Assembly: GCF_003415655.1 (NCBI RefSeq)
Contig: NZ_QRHC01000012.1
Span: forward strand, 1 to 64,000
Source: Vibrio maerlii
GTDB taxonomy: Bacteria > Pseudomonadota > Gammaproteobacteria > Enterobacterales > Vibrionaceae
Reading direction: 5' to 3'
Length of the DNA stretch: 64,000 nucleotides
This document shows positions 1 through 9,549 of this stretch, piece by piece. The number at the start of each line of letters is the position of its first letter. Position 1 is the first letter of the stretch. The notes below the pieces were generated by a model. It did not search any database. It had not been told where the DNA came from and was given only the letters and a program-made list of their open reading frames with translations. The translations under genes were made by a program, and so were the position numbers.

Positions 1-176
1 CTAGCTCTCTAGCTCTCTAGCTCTCTAGCTCTCTAGCTCTCTAGCTCTCTAGCTCTCTAGCTCTCTAGCTCTCTAGCTCTCTAGCTCTCTAGCTCTCTAG
101 CTCTCTAGCTCTCTAGCTCTCTAGCTCTCTAGCTCTCTAGCTCTCTAGCTCTCTAGCTCTCTAGCTCTCTAGCTCT
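1..176. repeat. 8-bp tandem array, 22 perfect CTAGCTCT units
   Basis: Twenty-two uninterrupted, identical copies of CTAGCTCT run from the first base of the window to 176, so the true left end is probably outside the window. Each unit carries the palindromes CTAG and AGCT. There are no mismatches between copies, which suggests recent expansion or active homogenisation by slippage. The array ends 18 bp before a plausible -35 element of the ftsB operon. The same unit in the same orientation recurs at 47661-47779. Confidence 0.97.
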
Positions 177-194
177 TAACCTTCTCCCTTTTCC

Positions 195-223
195 TTAACT
201 ATGATATAACTCTCACCTATATT
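195..223 (+). promoter_or_regulatory. putative sigma-70 promoter of the ftsB operon
   Basis: TTAACT (195-200) and TATATT (218-223) are separated by 17 bp and lie 25 bp before the ftsB start codon. The -10 is good and the -35 is mediocre. The call is inference from motif and position only. Confidence 0.4.
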
Positions 224-248
224 CCCCTTAACCGAATGACCTGATTTC

Positions 249-527
249 ATGCGCATTTTTGCTCTCGTTCTTCTGTGCTTACTTGGCTGGCTGCAGTACA
301 CACTGTGGATGGGCAAGAATGGTATTGTTGATTATCAACGTGTCAGTAACGACATTGAAATACAGCGCCAGGTGAATACCAACCTGCAAGATCGCAACAA
401 CGAGATGTTTGCTGAGATAGATGACTTACGTCAGGGGTTGGATGCCATCGAAGAGCGCGCTCGTCATGAGCTCGGTTTGGTTAAAGACGGAGAAACCTTC
501 TATCGAATTATTGAGGATAAGCGTTAA
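249..527 (+). CDS. ftsB: cell division protein FtsB
   Basis: A small bitopic inner-membrane protein of 92 residues. It has an N-terminal membrane segment (about residues 4-20) followed by a coiled coil (about 28-63) rich in Asn, Gln, Asp and Glu. FtsB forms the FtsQLB complex that licenses septal peptidoglycan synthesis by FtsWI; its partners ftsL and ftsQ are also in this window. It overlaps ispD by one base (TAATG), the usual ftsB-ispD arrangement in gammaproteobacteria. The repeat array and a probable promoter lie just upstream. Length and layout match the family. Confidence 0.95.
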   Translation: MRIFALVLLCLLGWLQYTLWMGKNGIVDYQRVSNDIEIQRQVNTNLQDRNNEMFAEIDDLRQGLDAIEERARHELGLVKDGETFYRIIEDKR

Positions 528-1219
528 TGCCTCTCCCTATCGTTGCAGTGGTTCCCGCAGCAGGTGTAGGCAGCCGAATGAAGGCTGACCGACCAAAACA
601 GTACCTTCCTCTTCATGGTAAAGCGGTGTTAGAACACACCATAGAGAAGCTATTGGAACACCCTAGAGTAGAACGCGTTGTCGTTTCAATCTCAAAAGAT
701 GATCCTTATTTTCCAGAGTTAGAAATAGCGACAAACCCAAAAGTAACGCGTGTAGCTGGCGGAAAAGAGCGTGCGGACTCCGTGTTATCTGGTCTTCAAT
801 ATCTTGCGCAAGAAACACCAAGTGCTCTAGCTCTAGTACATGACGCTGCTCGTCCATGTATAACGACAGATGATATTACTAAGTTGATTGAGTCTGTAGA
901 ATTGAACAAGATTGGGGCGATTCTAGCCGCGCCAGTGCGAGACACGATGAAGCGTTCAGCGCCAAGTGGTGGCATTGAACATACGGTCGAACGTGTCAAC
1001 TTATGGCATGCGCTCACTCCTCAGTTATTTGAAGCCACTGAGCTGGCAATGGTATTGAGACAAGCGTTAGAGCAACAAGTTGTGATCACTGATGAAGCCT
1101 CTGCGTTTGAGTGGGCTGGCAAGCCGGTCAATATTGTTACTGGCCGAGCCGATAATTTGAAGATTACCCAGCCAGAAGATTTGGCTTTAGCAGAATACTA
1201 CCTAGCCAAAGCGCATTGA
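527..1219 (+). CDS. ispD: 2-C-methyl-D-erythritol 4-phosphate cytidylyltransferase
   Basis: IspD joins CTP and 2-C-methyl-D-erythritol 4-phosphate to give CDP-ME in the MEP isoprenoid pathway, in the cytoplasm. The N-terminal nucleotide-binding loop AAGVGSRM followed by DRPKQYL (about residues 11-28) and the VHDAARP motif (about 104-110) are diagnostic of the family, and 230 residues is a normal length. It sits between ftsB (1-nt overlap) and ispF, so two MEP enzymes are co-transcribed with a division gene, as in other gammaproteobacteria. The product feeds undecaprenyl phosphate, the lipid carrier used by MraY later in the window. Confidence 0.97.
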   Translation: MPLPIVAVVPAAGVGSRMKADRPKQYLPLHGKAVLEHTIEKLLEHPRVERVVVSISKDDPYFPELEIATNPKVTRVAGGKERADSVLSGLQYLAQETPSALALVHDAARPCITTDDITKLIESVELNKIGAILAAPVRDTMKRSAPSGGIEHTVERVNLWHALTPQLFEATELAMVLRQALEQQVVITDEASAFEWAGKPVNIVTGRADNLKITQPEDLALAEYYLAKAH

Positions 1220-1245
1220 GCCTTGGTTGAGGATTAGGAGATATT

Positions 1246-1722
1246 ATGATTCGAATTGGTCATGGATTTGATGTCCATAAGTTTGGTGGCGAAGGCCCGG
1301 TAATCATCGGTGGTGTTGCTATTCCTTATGAGCAAGGCTTGATTGCTCACTCGGATGGTGACGTTGCACTTCATGCTTTGTCTGATGCACTTTTGGGTTC
1401 TATCGCGGAAGGAGACATTGGTCGTCACTTCCCGGATACCGATGCTGAATGGGAAGGGGCTGATAGCCGCTTCTTACTTCGTGATGTCTACAAAAAAGTG
1501 AAGGCAAAGGGCTACACTATCGGTAATGTGGATGTCACCATCATGGCGCAAGCTCCTAAAATGGCCCCATATATTAAAGATATGTGTGCCGCTATTGCTG
1601 AAGATCTTGAAACAGAACTAGCAAATGTAAACGTAAAGGCGACAACGACAGAGAAGTTGGGCTTTACTGGCAGAAAAGAAGGTATTGCGGTAGAAGCCGT
1701 TGCCTTGATTATTAAGAATTAA
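1246..1722 (+). CDS. ispF: 2-C-methyl-D-erythritol 2,4-cyclodiphosphate synthase
   Basis: IspF cyclises CDP-ME 2-phosphate to MEcPP with release of CMP and works as a trimer. The metal ligands expected for the family are visible: Asp9 and His11 in GHGFDVH, and His43 in SDGDVALH. The C-terminal [11 protein letters not shown] motif binds the cytidine. At 158 residues it is full length. An AGGAG-type ribosome binding site precedes the ATG, and the gene is 26 bp after ispD with no terminator between them. Confidence 0.97.
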   Translation: MIRIGHGFDVHKFGGEGPVIIGGVAIPYEQGLIAHSDGDVALHALSDALLGSIAEGDIGRHFPDTDAEWEGADSRFLLRDVYKKVKAKGYTIGNVDVTIMAQAPKMAPYIKDMCAAIAEDLETELANVNVKATTTEKLGFTGRKEGIAVEAVALIIKN

Positions 1723-1734
1723 GACGAAATAACC

Positions 1735-2757
1735 ATGACAGATATCCTAGCACCACTGGCTTACCTAAACGGTCAACCAACGGCAAAAGCAAAACTGAAA
1801 GCGAAACCAGAACACTTTGTAGTTAGAGAAGACCTAGGTTTTGAGTTGGCAGGGGAGGGGGAACACCTCATGGTTCGTATCCGAAAAACGGGAGAGAACA
1901 CCAGCTTTGTTGCCAACGAAATTGCTAAATTCTGTGGTGTGAAATCAAAGGATGTAAGCTGGGCGGGTTTAAAAGACCGCCATGCCGTGACTGAGCAATG
2001 GCTGAGCATTCATCTGCCAAAGGGCGAAACACCAGACTTCACGGCGTTTCTAGCTCAATATCCAAGTATTGAGATCTTAGCGACGACTCGTCATAACAAA
2101 AAGCTACGTCCAGGTGACCTAACCGGTAATGAGTTTGAGCTAACACTCTCTGAGGTTACCGATGTTGAAGACGTATTAAAACGATTAGAGAAAATTTCCA
2201 CATCAGGTGTGCCAAATTACTTTGGTGCGCAAAGATTTGGTAATGAAGGCAATAATGTGGCAGAGGCTCGTCGTTGGGGCCGCGATAACGTACGAACTCG
2301 TAATCAAAACAAGCGCAGTCTATATCTGTCTGCCGCGCGTTCTTGGATCTTTAATCAGATTGTTTCAGCTCGAATTGAGCAGCAAGCATTTGATCAAATA
2401 TTAGTGGGTGATATCGTACTTAATGGCGATAAGCAGCAGCATGTTGAGGCAGTGCCGGTTGAAGGTGAACCTCAAGTTACAGCGGCACTTGCAGGAGACA
2501 ATACTCTACCAACTAGTGGTAAAGTATTAGATTTGGAGCAAGCATGTGTCGATTCGGAGCCAGATTTGATGGCACTTATTCGCGGCAACCGTATGCGCCA
2601 TGACCGTCGAGTAATCAACCTAAAACCAGACAACCTTACTTGGACCTCGACTGAAGACCAAGTCACGCTTAAGTTTTCTTTGGATGCAGGCTGTTTTGCA
2701 ACCGCAATTGTCAGAGAGTTGGTTGAAGAGATTCCAGTTGAGCGTGTATACGCGTAG
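1735..2757 (+). CDS. truD: tRNA pseudouridine(13) synthase
   Basis: TruD isomerises uridine 13 of tRNA-Glu to pseudouridine. The catalytic Asp lies at residue 81 in the GLKDRHA motif, and the family motif FGAQRFG is near residue 163. The 340 residues match the usual length. The gene follows ispF by 12 bp inside the same operon, the common gammaproteobacterial order ispF-truD-surE-pcm. Confidence 0.96.
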   Translation: MTDILAPLAYLNGQPTAKAKLKAKPEHFVVREDLGFELAGEGEHLMVRIRKTGENTSFVANEIAKFCGVKSKDVSWAGLKDRHAVTEQWLSIHLPKGETPDFTAFLAQYPSIEILATTRHNKKLRPGDLTGNEFELTLSEVTDVEDVLKRLEKISTSGVPNYFGAQRFGNEGNNVAEARRWGRDNVRTRNQNKRSLYLSAARSWIFNQIVSARIEQQAFDQILVGDIVLNGDKQQHVEAVPVEGEPQVTAALAGDNTLPTSGKVLDLEQACVDSEPDLMALIRGNRMRHDRRVINLKPDNLTWTSTEDQVTLKFSLDAGCFATAIVRELVEEIPVERVYA

Positions 2758-2781
2758 TAAAACTTAAGTGCAGGGAAAGGA

Positions 2782-3519
2782 ATGAAAATACTACTGAGTA
2801 ATGACGACGGTGTTCACGCTGAAGGTATCAAAGCACTTGCGGATGCGTTGAGTGATATTGCTGAGATTGTGGTTGTCGCGCCAGATAGAAACCGCTCGGG
2901 AGCATCAAACTCCCTCACGCTTGAGCAGCCACTTAGGGTTAGTGAGATTTCACCTAAGACCTTTTCGGTTCAAGGGACGCCCACAGACTGTGTTCACTTT
3001 GCCTTAAACGAATTGATGAAAGATGATCTGCCTGATCTTGTATTATCGGGGATTAACCACGGTGCAAATCTGGGGGATGATACGCTTTATTCGGGTACAG
3101 TCGCAGCCGCAATGGAAGGACACTTTCTTGGGGTTCAATCTATTGCTTTCTCTCTAGTCGGTAAGAAGCACTTTGACACTGCAGCAAGAATTGTAAGAGA
3201 GGTGGTAGAGCGTCATATTAGCTCGCCAATTCCGACCAATCGATTACTCAACATCAATATTCCAGATGTTGATTATGACGCGTTGCAAGGGCAACAGGTG
3301 ACACGCTTAGGTGCTCGTCACCACGCAGAAAATATGATTAAGCAACAGGACCCACGTGGTCATGACATATACTGGTTGGGGCCTCCTGGGAAAGAACAAG
3401 ATGCCGGTGAAGGTACGGACTTTTATGCTATCGAGCATAATTTTGTCTCAATTACGCCGCTCCAAGTTGATTTGACCGCTCATGAATCATTACCAGCGAT
3501 GAGCAGCTGGTTAAGCTAA
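2782..3519 (+). CDS. surE: 5'/3'-nucleotidase SurE
   Basis: SurE is a metal-dependent nucleotidase and exopolyphosphatase linked to stationary-phase survival. The metal-binding N-terminus ILLSNDDG carries Asp8 and Asp9, followed by [14 protein letters not shown] (about 33-46) and [12 protein letters not shown] (about 88-99), all hallmarks of the family. At 245 residues it is full length. A GGAAAGGA-like ribosome binding site precedes the ATG. It clusters with pcm, nlpD and rpoS as a stationary-phase set. Confidence 0.96.
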   Translation: MKILLSNDDGVHAEGIKALADALSDIAEIVVVAPDRNRSGASNSLTLEQPLRVSEISPKTFSVQGTPTDCVHFALNELMKDDLPDLVLSGINHGANLGDDTLYSGTVAAAMEGHFLGVQSIAFSLVGKKHFDTAARIVREVVERHISSPIPTNRLLNINIPDVDYDALQGQQVTRLGARHHAENMIKQQDPRGHDIYWLGPPGKEQDAGEGTDFYAIEHNFVSITPLQVDLTAHESLPAMSSWLS

Positions 3520-3540
3520 AAGTAAGACATAACTATAATA

Positions 3541-4164
3541 ATGAATCCTCAAGCAGAACAACTTATTCATTTCCTGCAAGCGAATGGAATCGAAGATTCA
3601 CGTGTATTGAATGCTATACACGCACTTCCACGTGAGCTTTTTGTTTCACCTGCTATGGTGCATCAAGCATATGACAATAATGCTCTGCCTATTGGCCAAG
3701 GGCAGACGATCTCTCAACCGTATATTGTTGCAAAGATGACTGAACTGTTAGAGCTGAAGAATGATAGCCGTGTACTAGAAGTTGGTACAGGTTCAGGCTA
3801 TCAAACGGCTGTTCTTGCTCAGTTAGTTGATCATGTTTACTCCGTTGAGCGCATCAAAGCGTTGCAATGGGAAGCAAAGCGTCGACTTAAGCAGCTCGAT
3901 ATTTACAATGTCTCAACTAAACATGCAGATGGATGGCTGGGTTGGAACGCGAAAGGCCCGTTTGACGCGATTATCGTGACTGCGGCTGCAAGTGAAATCC
4001 CTCAAGCATTACTAGCTCAATTGAATGATGGTGGGCGATTAATCATACCTGTAGGTGATGAAGAGCAACAGCTGCTCAAAGTTACCCGAAATGGGGAACA
4101 GTACTTCCAGCAAGTGGTCGAAATGGTGCGTTTTGTACCCTTGGTTGCGGGAGAGTTAGCTTAA
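3541..4164 (+). CDS. pcm: protein-L-isoaspartate O-methyltransferase
   Basis: Pcm uses SAM to methylate isoaspartyl residues and starts repair of aged proteins. The SAM-binding motif [16 protein letters not shown] (about residues 78-93) and the [12 protein letters not shown] motif upstream of it are typical. It has 207 residues, the normal length. It lies between surE and nlpD, two bases from the nlpD start, so the genes are very likely co-transcribed. Confidence 0.96.
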   Translation: MNPQAEQLIHFLQANGIEDSRVLNAIHALPRELFVSPAMVHQAYDNNALPIGQGQTISQPYIVAKMTELLELKNDSRVLEVGTGSGYQTAVLAQLVDHVYSVERIKALQWEAKRRLKQLDIYNVSTKHADGWLGWNAKGPFDAIIVTAAASEIPQALLAQLNDGGRLIIPVGDEEQQLLKVTRNGEQYFQQVVEMVRFVPLVAGELA

Positions 4165-4166
4165 CT

Positions 4167-5075
4167 ATGCGAAAGGATTGGTGTCGTTTCATTAGTATCA
4201 CATTTATGTTCGCCATATTGGCGGGCTGTGCTTCTCATTCACCGGCACCAGTTTCAAGTTTATCTAAATCTTCATCAGGTAAGTACAGTCAAGTCGAACG
4301 TGGGTCTTACCGTGGAAGTTTTTATGAGGTCAGCAAAGGGGATACTTTATATTTTATTGCCTATCTAACGGATAAAGATGTGAAAGACATTATTCGTTAT
4401 AACGGATTAAAAGCCCCTTATGTTATTCACCCTGGCCAAAAACTTAAGCTTTGGCAACCTGCTTATAGTGCACCAAGTTATGGTGGTACTGGAGTCAGCG
4501 TTGCTGCTGCTTCAACCACCGCCCCAGCTGCAAGTGGAACGACGGCCCCTAAAAAATCGCCACCCCCAGCGGCGAAAACAAGTACAGCGTCCACTGCAAA
4601 AACATCGACAAAGAAGGTTGAAACCTCAAAACCAAAGGAGTATGTTAAACCAACAAGTAAACAAAATGTTAACAAAACTGTGAGTAAGCCAACATCTTCA
4701 AACGATAAAGTATCGAAGTGGTTGTGGCCTACAAAGGGTAGAGTTATCAAGGGGTTCTCTACGGGAGACCAGGGCAATAAAGGGATTGATATCGCTGGAC
4801 AGCGTGGGCAATCGGTTATTGCAACTGCCAAAGGGACCGTCGTTTATTCAGGCAATGCGCTCCGTGGTTATGGCAATCTAATAATAGTAAAGCATAACGA
4901 AAATTATCTAAGCGCATATGCACATAACGATAAATTACTTGTGAGTGAAGGCAGCAAAGTCTCAGCTGGTCAACAGATTGCTACCATGGGTAGCTCTGGT
5001 ACTAACAGTGTGAGGTTACACTTTGAAATTCGCTATAAAGGTAAGTCAGTGAATCCAAAACGCTACTTGCCTTAG
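4167..5075 (+). CDS. nlpD: NlpD, LysM/degenerate M23 lipoprotein, amidase activator
   Basis: An outer-membrane lipoprotein that activates the septal amidase AmiC for daughter-cell separation. It has a signal peptide with lipobox LAGC (Cys21), a LysM peptidoglycan-binding domain (about residues 53-95), a low-complexity Ala/Thr/Lys/Pro linker (about 105-180) and a C-terminal M23 domain (about 190-300). The M23 metal ligands are missing: the HxGxD position reads NKGID and the HxH position reads RLH. This agrees with the family role as activator rather than hydrolase. The rpoS promoter of enteric bacteria lies inside nlpD, and the same may hold here. Confidence 0.95.
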   Translation: MRKDWCRFISITFMFAILAGCASHSPAPVSSLSKSSSGKYSQVERGSYRGSFYEVSKGDTLYFIAYLTDKDVKDIIRYNGLKAPYVIHPGQKLKLWQPAYSAPSYGGTGVSVAAASTTAPAASGTTAPKKSPPPAAKTSTASTAKTSTKKVETSKPKEYVKPTSKQNVNKTVSKPTSSNDKVSKWLWPTKGRVIKGFSTGDQGNKGIDIAGQRGQSVIATAKGTVVYSGNALRGYGNLIIVKHNENYLSAYAHNDKLLVSEGSKVSAGQQIATMGSSGTNSVRLHFEIRYKGKSVNPKRYLP

Positions 5076-5193
5076 GTGATCACATACAGCAGGTCAGGAA
5101 GACCTGAGCTTATTGTTGATCATCTTGCTTATGGTTAATCATTAGCGGCATATTGAGTAGTTATGTCTTGCTAACTCGCCAGGGGGAGGCGTT

Positions 5194-6156
5194 ATGAGTA
5201 AGAGCAACACAGCAACCAAAATTGAAGACTTCAATTCACAAGAAGCACAATTAGAATCGATGGACGCACGTCCAGTTGAAGAGGTTAAGGAAGAGGTCGA
5301 ACTTACAGCCAAAAACCTCGATGCGACTCAATTATACCTTGGTGAGATTGGCTTCTCGCCACTCCTAACGGCAGAAGAAGAAGTTCTCTACGCACGTCGT
5401 GCCCTACGAGGCGATGAAGCAGCCCGCAAACGCATGATCGAGAGTAACCTTCGCTTGGTAGTGAAGATCTCTCGCCGCTATAGCAATCGTGGCCTTGCTC
5501 TGCTTGATCTTATTGAGGAGGGTAACTTAGGTTTGATTCGTGCGGTAGAGAAGTTTGATCCAGAACGCGGTTTCCGTTTTTCAACATATGCAACCTGGTG
5601 GATTCGTCAAACGATCGAACGTGCTCTAATGAACCAGACGCGCACAATTCGCCTACCGATCCATGTTGTAAAAGAGCTGAATATTTACCTCCGCACCGCT
5701 CGTGAGCTATCTCAGAAGCTCGATCACGAACCAACGGCAGAAGAGATTGCTACTCAGCTTGATAAGCCTGTGAGTGATGTAAGTAAGATGTTACGCCTCA
5801 ATGAACGTATCAGTTCAGTTGACACCCCGATTGGTGGTGATGGCGAAAAAGCACTGCTCGATATTATTCCTGATTCAAACAATTCAGATCCAGAAGTCTC
5901 TACCCAAGATGATGATATTAAAACATCGTTGATTGAGTGGCTTGACGAGCTAAATCCTAAGCAGAAAGAGGTGCTAGCGCGTCGCTTCGGTCTATTAGGT
6001 TATGAACCATCTACTCTTGAAGAAGTTGGTCGTGAGATCAGCCTGACGCGTGAGCGTGTTCGCCAGATTCAAGTCGAAGGCCTTCGTCGTCTACGTGAGA
6101 TCCTAATCAAGCAAGGCTTGAACATGGAAAATCTATTCAATATTGAAGACGATTAA
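5194..6156 (+). CDS. rpoS: RNA polymerase sigma factor RpoS (sigma S)
   Basis: The stationary-phase and general-stress sigma factor. At 320 residues it has region 1.2 ([21 protein letters not shown]), region 2 with the core-binding and -10 recognition segment ([18 protein letters not shown], about 128-145), region 3 and region 4 with its helix-turn-helix ([20 protein letters not shown]). A very strong ribosome binding site, GGGGGAGG, precedes the ATG. A small hairpin, CAGGTC/GACCTG at 5090-5106, lies in the nlpD-rpoS gap and could be part of a translationally controlled leader. This is inference. Confidence 0.97.
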   Translation: MSKSNTATKIEDFNSQEAQLESMDARPVEEVKEEVELTAKNLDATQLYLGEIGFSPLLTAEEEVLYARRALRGDEAARKRMIESNLRLVVKISRRYSNRGLALLDLIEEGNLGLIRAVEKFDPERGFRFSTYATWWIRQTIERALMNQTRTIRLPIHVVKELNIYLRTARELSQKLDHEPTAEEIATQLDKPVSDVSKMLRLNERISSVDTPIGGDGEKALLDIIPDSNNSDPEVSTQDDDIKTSLIEWLDELNPKQKEVLARRFGLLGYEPSTLEEVGREISLTRERVRQIQVEGLRRLREILIKQGLNMENLFNIEDD

Positions 6157-6186
6157 TCAACGAGTATTAAGCTTTGATGAGATAGC

Positions 6187-6212
6187 AAAAGAGGCACCTA
6201 GGTGCCTCTTTT
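6187..6212. terminator. bidirectional terminator between rpoS and degS
   Basis: A perfect 26-bp palindrome: an AAAAGAGGCACC arm meets its complement at a central CTAG. It has A and T runs on both sides, so it can terminate rpoS and the convergent degS. Confidence 0.9.
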
Positions 6213-6261
6213 TAGTTCTGTATCGTTTATAGAAATCCGATTGTGCATTGAGCTTTCGCTA

Positions 6262-7323
6262 TTAGCGTAGGTCTTCACCAACTTCGATCTGTATCGTCAT
6301 CTCTTCGCCTGCGCGCAAAATAGTGACATCGGCTGTTGTACCTGGTCTCAGGTCTGTCACGATATCCATTACGTTTTGTTTACCGTTGATCTTCTGACCG
6401 TTAATCACAGTAATGATATCTTGTTCTTGCAAGCCAGCCTTGGCTGCCGGGCCGTTAGGCTCTACGCCAAGCACGATGATGCCACCAAGGTGCTGAGTGC
6501 CAAGTAGCCGCGCCGTCACTTGATTAATGTCTTGTCCATCAACCCCAATATAGCCTCGAATTACACGACCGTCTGCGATGATTTTTTGCATTATTTTATT
6601 TGCAAGCGGATAGGGAATTGCAAACGAAATCCCATAGGTTTCCAAGTCCGTCGCCTGTTGGAAAGAGGCGGTGTTGATACCGACTAACTCGCCGCGAGTA
6701 TTGACCAAGGCTCCACCGGAGTTACCCTGATTAATCGCAGCATCGGTTTGAATGAATGCCTGGCGACCGTCAGCGCTAATGGAAGAACGACCAGTTGCTG
6801 AAATAATGCCGAATGTGGTGGTTTGACCTAGGTTGTATGGGTTCCCAATTGCCAGCACAATATCCCCCACATTCGCAGAGTATTCCGTGTTGAGCGGAAT
6901 GACGGGTAAGCCACTGCCTTCAATACGCAAGATAGCGATATCGGTTCTACGGTCTTGACCCACCATCTGAGCGTTAGCGATGCGACCGTCTTGCAGAGCA
7001 ACGATGATCTGGTCTGCTTGAGCGACAACGTGGTAGTTGGTGATGATATAGCCCTTATCACTCACAATTACTCCAGAGCCTAGCCCTTGTGTTGAAAGCT
7101 TAGAACGATTCTGTTCCACATACTGGCGACTGTAGATATTAACTACTGCTGGAGCGGCTCGACGAACAGCCTGGTTCAGCGATAACTGAATATCGGTATA
7201 GGTCTCAGGAGTTTCATCTTGAGTGATTGGCGGAATATTAGTGCGTAGAGATGGAAAAGCCAGAAGAACAATAGCGGCTGTGACAATACCAAGCAGGGTA
7301 GAGCGCAAGATAAAATTAAGCAT
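6262..7323 (-). CDS. degS: outer-membrane stress sensor protease DegS
   Basis: A membrane-anchored periplasmic serine protease that makes the first cut in the anti-sigma factor RseA and so releases sigma E. It has an N-terminal membrane anchor (about residues 5-24), a trypsin-like domain with His98, Asp128 and Ser202 (GNSGGA), and a single PDZ domain (about 255-345) that senses misfolded porin C-termini. The single PDZ and uncleaved anchor separate it from its neighbour DegQ. It has 353 residues. A 114-bp gap with a terminator separates it from degQ, so it probably has its own promoter. Confidence 0.96.
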   Translation of the reverse strand: MLNFILRSTLLGIVTAAIVLLAFPSLRTNIPPITQDETPETYTDIQLSLNQAVRRAAPAVVNIYSRQYVEQNRSKLSTQGLGSGVIVSDKGYIITNYHVVAQADQIIVALQDGRIANAQMVGQDRRTDIAILRIEGSGLPVIPLNTEYSANVGDIVLAIGNPYNLGQTTTFGIISATGRSSISADGRQAFIQTDAAINQGNSGGALVNTRGELVGINTASFQQATDLETYGISFAIPYPLANKIMQKIIADGRVIRGYIGVDGQDINQVTARLLGTQHLGGIIVLGVEPNGPAAKAGLQEQDIITVINGQKINGKQNVMDIVTDLRPGTTADVTILRAGEEMTIQIEVGEDLR

Positions 7324-7382
7324 CGTTCCTCTGATTCAATGACGGTTTAGATTGAGGAGAATAACATTTTGATTCGCGTAAA

Positions 7383-7411
7383 TAAAAGGGAAGAGCGTTT
7401 AGGCTCTTCCC
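7383..7411 (-). terminator. terminator of degQ
   Basis: Read on the minus strand, GGGAAGAGC and GCTCTTCCC form a 9-bp stem with a 6-nt loop, followed by TTTTATTT. It lies just past the degQ stop and upstream of degS. Confidence 0.88.
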
Positions 7412-7437
7412 TAGTATTCTAGTTCTAAAGTATGAGG

Positions 7438-8805
7438 TTATCGAACAACAAGGTAAATTGTGCGATCACCTCGTTGAATATTCAGTGCCAGTACACTTGG
7501 GTTTGCTTCAAGGATCTTACGTAGCTGAGCAACATTCTTAACGCGCTTACGGTTCACACCAATAATAATATCGTCTTGCTGTAGCTCATAAGAAGCAGCC
7601 GGTGAGTTCTCAGCAATGGCAGTTACCTTTACACCTTCAACCTTGTCTTCTTTGGTGGTATTTGCAAGTTCAGCGCCTTTAAGACCAGGGTGCATTGAAT
7701 CTGCCTTGGTCTTGCTTTGGCTCGACTCGCCTAGCGTCACGTCGAATGATTCTGTTTCACCATCACGAACCACACCCAGCTTCACCTTTTTACCCGCGCC
7801 TAGGGTTGCAATCTTAGCGCGAAGCTCACTGAAGGTACTGATCTGCTTACCGTTGATTGAAACGATAATATCACCAGCTTGGATGCCTGCTTTATCAGCT
7901 GCGCTATCTGGAATCACTTGGCTTACGAACGCGCCCTTGCTTGATTCATACCCTAGAGCTTCTGCAAGTTCAGAGGTGATCTCACCACCCTGAACACCCA
8001 ACATGCCGCGTTTCACTTCGCCAAACTCAAGAATCTGGTCAGTCAGGTTTTTCATCATATTAGCAGGGATAGCAAAACCAATACCGACATTACCGCCATT
8101 TGGCCCAAGAATCGCTGTGTTGATACCTATCAGTTCACCATTCAGATTAACGAGTGCGCCCCCCGAGTTACCGCTGTTGATCGCGGCATCGGTTTGGATA
8201 AAGTTCTCGAAGTTCTCAAGATTTAGGCCACTACGTCCCAGAGCCGAGACGATACCAGAGGTAACTGTTTGTCCAAGACCAAACGGGTTACCGATCGCGA
8301 CCGTGAAGTCACCCACACGCAGGTTGTCTGAATCAGCAATGGTGATTTGAGTGAGGTCGCGTGCTTTCTCTAGCTTCAGCAGCGCAACGTCAGACATTTC
8401 ATCGCCACCAATTAACTCTGCTTTGTATTCACGCCCATCATGCAGTTTCACCGAGATTTTGTCGGCACCGTTGATAACGTGGTAGTTTGTCACGATGTGA
8501 CCTTCTTTAGCATTAATGATGACACCAGAGCCCAGACCGCGGAAAGGACGCTCCTGAAGCTGCTCCATAGGGAAGTCATCACCAAAGAAAAATCGGAAAG
8601 ATTCTGGGATACGTTGCTGTGAAACTTGTTTGCCTTCAACGGCAATACTAACGACGGCAGGAGTGACTTCCTCCAACATTGGAGCAAGACTAGGTAGTTG
8701 TTGTCCGTCAACAGAAAGTGGTAATGCGGCTGTAGCCGGTAGAGGCGTGATGATCGCGCTTAAGCTTAGTGATAAGGCAGTTAAGGCAAGCAAAGGCTTT
8801 TTCAT
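7438..8805 (-). CDS. degQ: periplasmic serine endoprotease DegQ (DegP family)
   Basis: A periplasmic protease and chaperone of the HtrA family that removes misfolded envelope proteins. It has a signal peptide (cleavage likely after ATA near residue 26), a protease domain with His109, Asp139 and Ser214 (GNSGGA), then two PDZ domains (about 255-345 and 370-455). At 455 residues with a short LA loop it resembles DegQ more than E. coli DegP. Pairing with degS is the usual degQ-degS arrangement. Calling it DegP-like would also be acceptable, since many Vibrio carry a single two-PDZ homologue. Confidence 0.93.
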   Translation of the reverse strand: MKKPLLALTALSLSLSAIITPLPATAALPLSVDGQQLPSLAPMLEEVTPAVVSIAVEGKQVSQQRIPESFRFFFGDDFPMEQLQERPFRGLGSGVIINAKEGHIVTNYHVINGADKISVKLHDGREYKAELIGGDEMSDVALLKLEKARDLTQITIADSDNLRVGDFTVAIGNPFGLGQTVTSGIVSALGRSGLNLENFENFIQTDAAINSGNSGGALVNLNGELIGINTAILGPNGGNVGIGFAIPANMMKNLTDQILEFGEVKRGMLGVQGGEITSELAEALGYESSKGAFVSQVIPDSAADKAGIQAGDIIVSINGKQISTFSELRAKIATLGAGKKVKLGVVRDGETESFDVTLGESSQSKTKADSMHPGLKGAELANTTKEDKVEGVKVTAIAENSPAASYELQQDDIIIGVNRKRVKNVAQLRKILEANPSVLALNIQRGDRTIYLVVR

Positions 8806-8905
8806 CGAGTATCTCCTATTATGCTAAGTGAGATATCTGACTCAAAAGCCTGTGTGAAGTTCAAAATAAATCACTTAGCGGTAAAGAATTTATCGTAACT
8901 ATTGA

Positions 8906-9364
8906 TTATGACGCTTTTGCCATCGCAGCTTCTGGTGCTTCAACGACAGGCTTCTTTTCTTCTTTTAACAAGCCAGTTGCGCCACTTGCGTAATCCTTCG
9001 GTTGTTCTTCTAGCTGCTCTGCGGTGCTATCGATAGTATTCTCTGAGTCTGGGCTTGCTTGTTCAGCAACCTTCTTAGTAAATGGATTATCTTGCTCAGG
9101 TAAATTGGGTAGCAGCTCGGCAGAGGTCTTCGCCATGTGCTGATATAACTTAGTGTAGTCCTTACCTAATATATCGAGCATCTCTGCAGTTTCCGCGAAA
9201 TGGTCAGCTAGCTCTTGCTTCTGTTGTTCGAGTGAAAACTTGGTTGTCTCCAGCTCCTTTTGAATCTGTTTTTGTTGCTTGTATTGTGGGGTAGTGAGTC
9301 GAGAAATGATGATGCCCAGTACAGCACCGACCAACAAACCTACGACAGCATAAATCCAAGGCAT
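8906..9364 (-). CDS. zapG: Z-ring associated protein ZapG (YhcB, DUF1043)
   Basis: A 152-residue inner-membrane protein with one N-terminal transmembrane segment (about residues 3-22, with a GLLVGAVLGIII core), a coiled coil (about 30-90) and an acidic, disordered C-terminus. This is the YhcB/DUF1043 pattern. In E. coli the family links cell division, envelope growth and cell shape. It is divergent from zapE, the same neighbourhood as in E. coli (yhcB-zapE, with degQ-degS close by). Confidence 0.9.
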   Translation of the reverse strand: MPWIYAVVGLLVGAVLGIIISRLTTPQYKQQKQIQKELETTKFSLEQQKQELADHFAETAEMLDILGKDYTKLYQHMAKTSAELLPNLPEQDNPFTKKVAEQASPDSENTIDSTAEQLEEQPKDYASGATGLLKEEKKPVVEAPEAAMAKAS

Positions 9365-9549
9365 ATAAGCTCCTTATTATAGTTTGTAACATGCTGATTA
9401 CGTATCAATTACACATGCTCAAATAGCATGGTACTATGAGTCCAATAACCAATAAAGTGAAATAGCTACCAAAAATTGTGTATAGGTATGACGTCGAGTC
9501 GATAGACCCTTAGTCCAATAATTTACCTCTAAAGACAAATTAAGCCCTT

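Noticed and set aside
4167-5075. NlpD considered as an active M23 endopeptidase
   Set aside because: Key metal-ligand histidines are replaced (NKGID and RLH), as expected for amidase activators.
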